IMG/VR virus record: IMGVR_UViG_3300027714_000097
Coordinates: 1-27,174 of that record
Origin: a virus
Length of the DNA stretch: 27,174 nucleotides
Direction: 5' to 3' (one strand)
The notes beneath the pieces were generated by a model. It worked only from the letters and a program-made list of their open reading frames with translations, made no database searches and was not told the DNA's origin. Positions within the stretch are counted from its first letter, which is position 1. Each line of letters starts with the position of its first letter. Shown in pieces: positions 1 through 6,156 of this stretch. The position numbers were made by a program, and so were the translations under genes.

Positions 1-358
1 TCATATTAATTTTGTATCTATTTTCTTCCTTATATCGTTTATTAAACTTATAACTTATAGGTGACACATCATGATCAATCTCAAAATTTTCAATCCACTC
101 ACACTCTGGAAATGTGTCGAACATAAGAGGCACAATATACTGAGCAAACCAACCAGCAAGTAGAGCTACTCTTTTCGGTTGAACATCTAATTTCTCTAAT
201 GTCTCTACCAACCAGAGTTTACTTTCTAATTGAGAGGCGTTCATAGAATCTAGAACCCTTCTAGTCATATAATGATAATTTCCAGCATTCAACTCACTGG
301 AAGCTAACATTGCATTCTTCCAATCATTTGCCAGTTCTGGTGTAAATTGTAAATTCAC
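1..358 (-). CDS. Partial protein with methyltransferase-like segment (runs off left edge)
   Basis: The frame is open from about 388 to the window edge. I prefer the GTG at 358 as start because GGAGG lies eight bases before it; an in-frame ATG at 388, overlapping the end of the glycosyltransferase gene, has a weaker site. About 119 codons are visible. They read NLQFTPELANDWKNAMLASS at the start, then a helical part, then VALLAGWFAQYIVPLMF and ENFEIDHDVSPIS. A hydrophobic strand ending in a Gly-containing loop, then a helix, then a strand ending in Asp/Glu-rich EIDHD is the arrangement of motifs I and II in class I SAM-dependent methyltransferases. The conserved Gly pattern is only partly met and the rest of the gene is missing, so this is tentative. 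The neighbours fit a modification enzyme. Confidence 0.5.
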   Translation of the reverse strand, partial: MNLQFTPELANDWKNAMLASSELNAGNYHYMTRRVLDSMNASQLESKLWLVETLEKLDVQPKRVALLAGWFAQYIVPLMFDTFPECEWIENFEIDHDVSPISYKFNKRYKEENRYKINM

Positions 359-381
359 GTTTTGGCCCTCCGATACTATTT

Positions 382-1224
382 TTACCATAATGATTTCAAC
401 TCTTCAACATCGTTAGTATCTGCACTATTATTAAATAAACAAATCCTATGATCTGGTCTTAATTTTTTTTGTTCCATATCTGAGGGAAAAATGTTGCCTG
501 TGTAATATGAATAAATATCTCCTTTTGGAAATACATTAAAGAAACTTTCATCTGTCCGACCACTATCTTCATAACACATATTATACCAAAAGTGATTGAG
601 ATAATTATCAATGGTAGGATATGTAAAAAATAAAACGTCTAAGTTCTTAGCAATGTGCTTGTATATCTCTGTGAGTTGACCCCTATTCCATCGAATGACA
701 GATGAATTTATAGGAGTTGATTGCATCGCTGCATAATTCTTTCGACACTCATTCATGTTATTCCACCAACCTCTAACGATCCACGGTTTACCGTGTACAG
801 CTGTAACTTTAGTCTCTGCTGTCCATGATTGTTTCATATCAAGATCAAAGAAATATTTTAAGTCTTGATGGATGATAACGTCAAGGTCAAGATAGAGAAA
901 ATTATCTCCCTGTATAGATTTGAAATCTCTTTCTGATTCATCCCAGCCACCTGTAGCCGTGTAATAATCAAGTTGGAACATGTAGAGTTTTCTGTATGCC
1001 CACATGTTTGAAGGAGCCTGTTGATTACGAAATCTACTATGCAAACCTTCGTACTCATCCCAAGCTGTAGGAAGCAAAATATCATAATCTTTTTCTTTTT
1101 TGTCAGTGAGACAGTAAAAGTTGAAAGGGACTGAACAGTTATCTTCACACTGTTGTTTCAATTTCTCTACATATTCTCGGCTGTACTTGTCGCCCCACTT
1201 AACGCATAATATTGTGTTATTCAT
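382..1224 (-). CDS. putative GT-A-type glycosyltransferase (280 aa)
   Basis: The 280-residue product opens with a beta strand typical of phage and bacterial glycosyltransferases (MNNTILCVKWGDKYSREYVE). A VPFNFYCLTD strand follows, and then a metal-binding DxD motif in FLYLDLDVIIHQDL (Asp113, Asp115). This arrangement resembles GT8/GT32-like GT-A enzymes, which use UDP- or GDP-sugars with a divalent cation. Downstream are a Trp-rich region (KPWIVRGWWNNMNECRKNY), INSSVIRWNRGQL (possible acceptor loop) and a C-terminal RPDHRICLFNN with a candidate His. It has no membrane segment. GGAGAG lies four bases before the ATG. The gene follows the SGNH pair and precedes a methyltransferase-like gene, consistent with a sugar assembly cassette. 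Donor and acceptor are unknown. Confidence 0.75.
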   Translation of the reverse strand: MNNTILCVKWGDKYSREYVEKLKQQCEDNCSVPFNFYCLTDKKEKDYDILLPTAWDEYEGLHSRFRNQQAPSNMWAYRKLYMFQLDYYTATGGWDESERDFKSIQGDNFLYLDLDVIIHQDLKYFFDLDMKQSWTAETKVTAVHGKPWIVRGWWNNMNECRKNYAAMQSTPINSSVIRWNRGQLTEIYKHIAKNLDVLFFTYPTIDNYLNHFWYNMCYEDSGRTDESFFNVFPKGDIYSYYTGNIFPSDMEQKKLRPDHRICLFNNSADTNDVEELKSLW

Positions 1225-1897
1225 AAATCTCTCCGTGTCTTTTATATATAATGTTACTCATAACTTCATGCCCATCTTGGTTTGGGTGACCGCTTTCAGG
1301 ATTATCAACAATCTCATAAAAATGAAATCCACCGATATGTTTGAAAAACGGCCAGCCAATAATGTTTGGCCTATCTAAATCCATAAATGGTTTGTATTGT
1401 AACATCAACTTTGCTATTTCAATAGAAACAATTGGCATACAATTCATTATACTAGATAATTGTAAATAAGGTAAGTTTTTATCTCGACAAAAACTAGACA
1501 AGGACAACATATTTCTAATACCTTTTTCAATCATATATCTTGGGTATTTACGAGATTGGGTTACATTCCCAGCAGTTTTTAAATTTGCTTTCACATCCAT
1601 CATATCGTAATCACCAAAGGGGCATTCTGGAACTGGAATATCAATAAACATTTCTGCCGCTTCAGTTGATATTGTCCTATCAAATCCAGACCATGCAGAT
1701 ACGACTAAACCTATATTTTTGCTTTCATATATCGTGTCAATGGTTATGTCATGAATATACTGATTACTTGCGCCGCCCCTGCCAAGATTAATAAAATCCA
1801 TATCTAATTTTTCTGCAAGAAGTTCTGGCCAAAATTTTAGGTGTTGATCTTTATTCCATGTAAAACTACAACCAGATGCAATTAGTAATTTTCTCAT
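1217..1897 (-). CDS. SGNH-hydrolase-like protein, paralogue 2 (226 aa)
   Basis: I chose the ATG at 1897, seven bases after AAGGA, rather than the GTG one codon earlier. The motif set matches the 266-aa neighbour: ASGCSFTW (Ser11), FWPELLAEKLDMDFINLGRG followed by GASNQY, NIGLVVSAWSGFDR, GWPFFKHIGGFHF, and a C-terminal SGHPNQDGH. At the catalytic Asp-x-His position this copy has Ser202-Gly-His204, so the usual Asp is missing. It may use the preceding Glu201, depend on a Ser-His dyad, or be inactive. An 81-base gap separates it from the other paralogue, the longest intergenic stretch in the window. Its stop overlaps the next gene's start by eight bases. The function is probably related to that of its paralogue, perhaps on a different acyl group. 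Confidence 0.72.
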   Translation of the reverse strand: MRKLLIASGCSFTWNKDQHLKFWPELLAEKLDMDFINLGRGGASNQYIHDITIDTIYESKNIGLVVSAWSGFDRTISTEAAEMFIDIPVPECPFGDYDMMDVKANLKTAGNVTQSRKYPRYMIEKGIRNMLSLSSFCRDKNLPYLQLSSIMNCMPIVSIEIAKLMLQYKPFMDLDRPNIIGWPFFKHIGGFHFYEIVDNPESGHPNQDGHEVMSNIIYKRHGEIYE

Positions 1898-1978
1898 CAC
1901 TCATCCTTCTCGTATATGAAGTTATGGGGTGCAGGCGACTTTCTTCTCATGATCACAGTTGACCAGAAAAGTCTCAAC

Positions 1979-2779
1979 CTAAGAATAATTCTTTTTATAA
2001 CCATCTAACAATATCTCCATAATATATTCATGACCCATTTCGTTTGGATGGGTATCTTTTTTAGTTATTCTCATATTATTTCTTGATGGGTCTTTTTGAT
2101 CCATCAGATAATCCCAACACCAACCGCCAATATGTTCTGATATAGGCCAACCAAGAAATGTTGTATCTTCAATCAAAGAGAGGTACGGACTATTTATAAT
2201 CTCCTTACCAAACCTCTGCATGTCTGTAGTCGCATCTCCATCAGCACTTGGATAACAAGATTGAAATTGTAAATAAGGAACTTTCAAAGATTGACACAAT
2301 GTCTGTAGGTTGTAAATATACCTAAGTGTTTTCTGTGTCCCTGCCTTTACATCCATTAACTTATGATGCCAAAACAATTCAGATATTTTATAAGCTTTAT
2401 TTTTTTTAAAAACCTCTTTGTTATCTTTTCTGTTTTCAATATCATCCATCTTTCTTGCAGGCTTGAAACTTTCCCACTGATGTTGATACTGTAAATTTCT
2501 TGCATTAAAAATTTCAGCAAAGAAACTAACTCTATCAACCTCTGACCAACCAACAACTACCAATCCAATATTTTTTGTATTGACTATTTCATCAGTTACC
2601 TTGCTCCATATTGCTTCATTACCATCTCCACAGTTGCCAAGATTTACTAACTCCATGTCAAGTTTATCAGCAAGAAGTTCAGCCCAGATAGGAAATTGTT
2701 TTATATGAATTTTCATTGCATAGTTGTCAGTGTAACTGCAACCAGCAACTATAAGTTTTTTCTTAGAAAATAGCGACAT
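1979..2779 (-). CDS. SGNH-hydrolase-like protein, paralogue 1 (266 aa)
   Basis: SGNH/GDSL enzymes are esterases or acyltransferases acting on acyl groups of sugars, lipids and polysaccharides. Visible blocks are the nucleophile motif VAGCSYTD (Ser15), NLGNCGDGNEAI (residues 46-57, supplying the oxyanion Gly and Asn), a VVVGWSEVDR segment, and the C-terminal DTHPNEMGH with Asp242 and His244. The last has the spacing seen in DTHW-type acyltransferases and in several phage SGNH proteins. No signal peptide is present, so it probably acts in the cytoplasm of the infected cell or within the virion. The gene begins inside the end of the carbamoyltransferase gene (17-base overlap). It is paralogous to the next gene (shared GCS[YF]T, LLA[DE]KLDM, NIGLVV and GWP---HIGG). 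Acetylesterase versus acetyltransferase activity cannot be decided. Confidence 0.75.
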   Translation of the reverse strand: MSLFSKKKLIVAGCSYTDNYAMKIHIKQFPIWAELLADKLDMELVNLGNCGDGNEAIWSKVTDEIVNTKNIGLVVVGWSEVDRVSFFAEIFNARNLQYQHQWESFKPARKMDDIENRKDNKEVFKKNKAYKISELFWHHKLMDVKAGTQKTLRYIYNLQTLCQSLKVPYLQFQSCYPSADGDATTDMQRFGKEIINSPYLSLIEDTTFLGWPISEHIGGWCWDYLMDQKDPSRNNMRITKKDTHPNEMGHEYIMEILLDGYKKNYS

Positions 2780-4127
2780 TATATAATTTTGAAAACTCCT
2801 TAGCGTCTTCCCAAGTATTTACCATTGGTTTACCCTTTATATTTAGGGAGGTGTTCAGAAGCATTGGACAACCTGTTCGTTCATACCACTCTTCCAGAAC
2901 TTGTCTTATTAAGGACGAACAATCTTTCTTGACCACCTGTACTCTTGCAGTGCCGTCAACATGTGTAACAGAACTGTAATCATGCTTTGCTTTTGCGACA
3001 AACTGCATATACTCATTCATTGGACCTTCAAAATATTCCTCTGCATACTCCTCTAGGATTGCAGGAGCAAAGGGACGGAACTTCTGTCGTTTCTTAATAT
3101 CGTTCACAGTATCCTTGATGTCATATCGTGGATCACCAAGGAGTGAACGATTACCCAGTGATCGTGGGCCAAACTCTGCTCTACCAGTTGCAAAACCACA
3201 CACTTTATTATCCAACAATTCTTGCACAACGTTGCTGATATTAACTGGATTTAAAATTGGAGTTCCAAGGTATGGACCTTCCCATTCTAATTTTTGTTTT
3301 CTTACCAATGCAGCTGCACCTAATGCACTTCCCGCATCACCCGGCGCAGGCATTATCCAAATATTCTTACCTTTAATTTTTGAGTTTGCAACACAGTTCA
3401 AAGCACACCCACCCATTATAACCAAGTTTTCATGTGGACACATCTCTACCAATTTAAGAAGTTCTCTCTCGTACAGGTCTTGTACGGACGCTGCGAGGTC
3501 TTCTGAACGTGCTTTTGGTAAAATGTCCATGCAACCTTTATGATTGTTTTCTAACATCTGATATTCTAAATTATGTATCGGCTCACCAAATGCAGCCATA
3601 CCCATTGTGATATATTCATCTTCATTAGGTTTTAGACCAATACGTTGTGTGATTGCAGAATAGAGAAGTCCCAAAGAATATGGATACTTCCAAGATTTTA
3701 TCTTTTTGAGTGTGTGGGTTTTCTGCCCCATATATCCATTTTCTACAGAACCCTTCCATATAGAAATAGTGTCCCACTCACCGATTGCATCTATAACTAG
3801 AACGTTACACTCATCAAATGGGGCAGTGTAGTAACCAGCAGCAGCGTGAGATTCATGATGACCAAAAGACACATCAAAGTTGGTGGTGATTTTTTTCCAC
3901 CCCTGACCAGAATACAATCTTCTTAAATTTTTACGAAAGGGTTTTTCGTAATATGCAATTACATCAGGTTTGTATTTTTCTGTTTTGGGAAGTTGGTCAG
4001 AATGAATCCACTTATCATTCTTAACCCCACTAAACCTTTCGGCTTGAGAGGCAAATATTATTCTGTTGTTTCTTAAAACGCATACTGCTGCGTCATGAAA
4101 CCCTTCTGATATTCCTAATATATTCAT
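2763..4127 (-). CDS. NodU/CmcH/TobZ-family carbamoyltransferase
   Basis: The family transfers a carbamoyl group from carbamoyl phosphate, through carbamoyl-adenylate, to hydroxyls of sugars or other small molecules. Signature segments appear in order: ILGISEGFHDAA (residues 3-14), QAERFSGVKND (28-38), the metal-site HHESHA (90-95), VIDAIGEWDT (111-120), GGCALNC (239-245), PAPGDAGSALG (260-270), GPRSLGNRS (320-328), RPFAPAI (351-357) and NTSLN (425-429). Both the Kae1-like and the YrdC-like halves are thus represented. At 454 aa it is shorter than typical members (about 550-600 aa), mostly through compact linkers. The start overlaps the stop of the 148-aa gene by four bases, and the end overlaps the next gene by 17. 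The substrate is unknown; neighbours suggest a glycan. Confidence 0.92.
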   Translation of the reverse strand: MNILGISEGFHDAAVCVLRNNRIIFASQAERFSGVKNDKWIHSDQLPKTEKYKPDVIAYYEKPFRKNLRRLYSGQGWKKITTNFDVSFGHHESHAAAGYYTAPFDECNVLVIDAIGEWDTISIWKGSVENGYMGQKTHTLKKIKSWKYPYSLGLLYSAITQRIGLKPNEDEYITMGMAAFGEPIHNLEYQMLENNHKGCMDILPKARSEDLAASVQDLYERELLKLVEMCPHENLVIMGGCALNCVANSKIKGKNIWIMPAPGDAGSALGAAALVRKQKLEWEGPYLGTPILNPVNISNVVQELLDNKVCGFATGRAEFGPRSLGNRSLLGDPRYDIKDTVNDIKKRQKFRPFAPAILEEYAEEYFEGPMNEYMQFVAKAKHDYSSVTHVDGTARVQVVKKDCSSLIRQVLEEWYERTGCPMLLNTSLNIKGKPMVNTWEDAKEFSKLYNVAIF

Positions 4128-4570
4128 CCATAATAATCCACAATATATCTAAATATTTTCTTGGCTATATATTCTTTTTTATTCCACCGAAATTCAACAA
4201 GAGACATAGTTACTTTTTGCAATTTTAGATCATTTCTAACTGGACAAGGTAAGGCGACAAAAGACACTTTAAGTTCGTTATCATGTATTGTAAACCATAT
4301 CTCATCTTTTATAAAATTAATATTACTTATACTAATACAATAACATGTTGAAGTTTTTTTGTCAAGTCTACATTTCACATTTTGTTTTATATATTTATTG
4401 TGTTCTGGTATAATTATATCATACACAGATTCATTAACAGAATACCAAGTTGGGTTTTTGTAAAATGGATGCCACAAATCTAAGTGATGAATATCAATGA
4501 TACTGGTTTCTTTAGGCCGTTTTATTAAAAAAGATTTGTCAAAGTAAGTTCTCTCAGCCAAAAAATTCAT
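4124..4570 (-). CDS. uncharacterised protein preceding the carbamoyltransferase (148 aa)
   Basis: The 148-residue product has AAGGA eight bases before its ATG. It contains many aromatic and Lys/Ile residues (for example HHLDLWHPFYKNPTWYSVNE near residues 28-47) and Cys at about 87, 97 and 99 in a beta-rich core, and it ends with a basic helix (EYIAKKIFRYIVDYYG). I recognise no family. Base composition is more AT-rich than in the structural genes, as in the other accessory genes. Its stop overlaps the carbamoyltransferase start (ATGA), so the two are co-translated and may act together. Confidence 0.55.
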   Translation of the reverse strand: MNFLAERTYFDKSFLIKRPKETSIIDIHHLDLWHPFYKNPTWYSVNESVYDIIIPEHNKYIKQNVKCRLDKKTSTCYCISISNINFIKDEIWFTIHDNELKVSFVALPCPVRNDLKLQKVTMSLVEFRWNKKEYIAKKIFRYIVDYYG

Positions 4571-4577
4571 AATATAA

Positions 4578-4598
4578 ATCCTTTTTTAAAAGAAGGAT
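4578..4598 (-). promoter_or_regulatory. Hairpin overlapping a stop codon and the next ribosome binding site
   Basis: On the minus strand ATCCTT (4598-4593) pairs with AAGGAT (4583-4578), with a T/A-rich middle that can extend the pairing. The hairpin includes the TAA of the 198-aa gene and the AAGGA that should serve the 148-aa gene's ATG at 4570. Ribosomes finishing the upstream gene would open it, so it could couple translation. Alternatively it could be a weak attenuator at the end of the structural block. No U-tract typical of an intrinsic terminator follows. Confidence 0.4.
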
Positions 4599-5182
4599 GC
4601 GTATGCTTTAATAGCCTCCACAGGAGTTGTTGCCTTACGAATTTCAGTTTTGGCTTTTCTCTTCTTGCTGTTTTTAACAGCATCCTGTTCAAACATTTTT
4701 AATTTCATCTTAAATAAAACTTCTTTGTGTTCAGCTTTATCCAAATCAAAATCAAAAACAATATTCAAACTACCTTGACTTTCATCTTGGCTTTGACCAG
4801 CATCCAAACCATGACCGTACATGTTGTTCTGTGTGGCATAACGATGAAACGCATCTCTGAACTCTTGTCTTGTATTTTCATTTTTGTTTCGAGTACATTC
4901 ATCAATTGCCTCATATGAGAACTCTTCCAACAATGCAGCAAGTCTAACGTCATTGTCAACAACACTAATATTATAAATGGTTGCTTCCATTTCGCCACCA
5001 TTGGGTGTTACCCCATCAGCCTTAGTATGGAAACCATCATTTGGAACTTCATAGTTGTGTACAACACAAATGTTGTCTAGTGCAGCGCTGGTATAGTATG
5101 CTTCAATAATTCTACCTGTAAATGGAAACTTTGGTTCCCCATCTGCAAAATATGCCGCACTCTCTTTTCCTGTAAATGCCAT
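4586..5182 (-). CDS. uncharacterised protein at the end of the structural block (198 aa)
   Basis: Two purine-rich stretches (AGGAGG and AGGAGA) precede the ATG. The product is 198 residues, mixed alpha/beta and soluble. It begins MAFTGKESAAYFADGEPKFP with a FTGRIIEAYYTSAALDNICVVHNYE region. The middle is acidic and helical (LLEEFSYEAIDECTRNKNEN, then TRQEFRDAFHRYATQNNMYGHG). A Ser/Gln/Asp-rich hinge follows near residues 128-137, and a basic C-terminal tail holds KNSKKRKAKTEIRKAT. I do not recognise it. Its place directly after fibre-like genes suggests a virion or assembly role. It ends inside a small hairpin that also contains the ribosome binding site of the next gene, marking the boundary between structural and enzyme-coding genes. 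Confidence 0.6.
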   Translation of the reverse strand: MAFTGKESAAYFADGEPKFPFTGRIIEAYYTSAALDNICVVHNYEVPNDGFHTKADGVTPNGGEMEATIYNISVVDNDVRLAALLEEFSYEAIDECTRNKNENTRQEFRDAFHRYATQNNMYGHGLDAGQSQDESQGSLNIVFDFDLDKAEHKEVLFKMKLKMFEQDAVKNSKKRKAKTEIRKATTPVEAIKAYASFF

Positions 5183-5202
5183 TGTCTTCTCCTACCTCCT
5201 AT

Positions 5203-6156
5203 TTAGGAACGGTGTGCCCGTAAATTATATAGAGCTATATTTTGAGCTGTACCATTCGGAAATTCTTGTGACCGATAATCATCAATGTTAACCTGTAACT
5301 GAGCATACTGACCAGAACCATCAAGCTTAGTGTTTGTCATTGTTGACCCACGAACACCACCATTGCCACTTGTTCCAACATTATAAGATATTTTGTGGCT
5401 GGAACTAGTAGAAGCAGTTTTTCTTAACCAGTTTCCTAATATAGTTCCTAAAGCACTTATAGAAAATTCTCTAAGATTATTATTTGAATCTATAAATAGT
5501 GGAGCTCTAGATGGAGTAACATCTACACCATCTCTTCTATGAAGAAAATAACTAGTTATTGTTGTTGGTTGATCAAGTGTTTCTGGAATACCAGCAGCAG
5601 AATATGCACCTGTGTTTGCTCGTGTATCAATAAATACGGCAGTAGATGAGACTTGTGTATAGTTTGTAGCAGCAGTAGCCGAAGTCGTGATAGTATACGT
5701 TCCACCAGTATCAGCTGATTCAGTTCCGTTGACCAAACTAATAATTGCTGGATGTAAAAAAGTATCTAGTACATCAGTCAACGTCATTGCTTTAATAGAA
5801 TTAGAATTATTATCAAAATGTACAGGAAATGTTGTTCCAGTGTCATCGGTTTCACCTACACCACTTGTAACATATGCAAGATTAATTTTATCAAATGCAA
5901 CTGTTACTGTGGTAGGTTCTGCTGTTCCAGATGCATACACGAATGCAGATGCAGATTGTGACGCCGCACCAGCCGCTGTTCTTGTATCTGCCATACCGTC
6001 TATAAGAGCACCACTACTAGAAACTTGTGTTAGAACAGCAGTAGGACTTGAAGCATATACAAAAATAGCTTTCTGTCTCCACTGATTAATCTCACCAGCT
6101 GTCATACGAGTTAAGGCACCAGAGCCATTATAATATAAAGGTTCTACGGATGCCAT
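5203..6156 (-). CDS. putative virion structural protein (317 aa)
   Basis: The ATG overlaps the stop of the 712-aa gene (TAATG). The protein is rich in Ala, Thr, Ser and Gly and has no transmembrane segment or enzymatic motif. It opens MASVEPLYYNGSGALTRMTA, then GEINQWRQKAIFVYASSP. Two similar FVYAS-type segments follow (residues about 32-36 and 72-76), with SGALIDGMADTRTAAG and later VFIDTRANTGAYSAAG, suggesting a weak internal repeat. The C-terminus (SQEFPNGTAQNIALYNLRAHRS) is tidy. I do not recognise a named family. Context among fibre-like genes and composition suggest a virion protein, possibly a short fibre or neck/whisker component. The downstream gene starts 21 bases on, after an AGGAGG site. 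Confidence 0.6.
   Translation of the reverse strand: MASVEPLYYNGSGALTRMTAGEINQWRQKAIFVYASSPTAVLTQVSSSGALIDGMADTRTAAGAASQSASAFVYASGTAEPTTVTVAFDKINLAYVTSGVGETDDTGTTFPVHFDNNSNSIKAMTLTDVLDTFLHPAIISLVNGTESADTGGTYTITTSATAATNYTQVSSTAVFIDTRANTGAYSAAGIPETLDQPTTITSYFLHRRDGVDVTPSRAPLFIDSNNNLREFSISALGTILGNWLRKTASTSSSHKISYNVGTSGNGGVRGSTMTNTKLDGSGQYAQLQVNIDDYRSQEFPNGTAQNIALYNLRAHRS

Noticed and set aside
1901-1978. Possible hairpin or terminator in the gap between the two SGNH-like genes
   Set aside because: A GACTTT/AAAGTC stem can be drawn, but the loop is long, pairing is interrupted by a bulge, and no T-tract follows. The gap holds only the ribosome binding site of the downstream gene with confidence.
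3115-3543. Plus-strand open frame of 142 codons opposite the carbamoyltransferase
   Set aside because: It lies entirely antisense to a strongly supported gene, has no credible ribosome binding site or family resemblance, and is explained as a shadow of the minus-strand codons. The same applies to the other plus-strand frames, including those at 16870-17475, 5687-6085 and 13443-13874.
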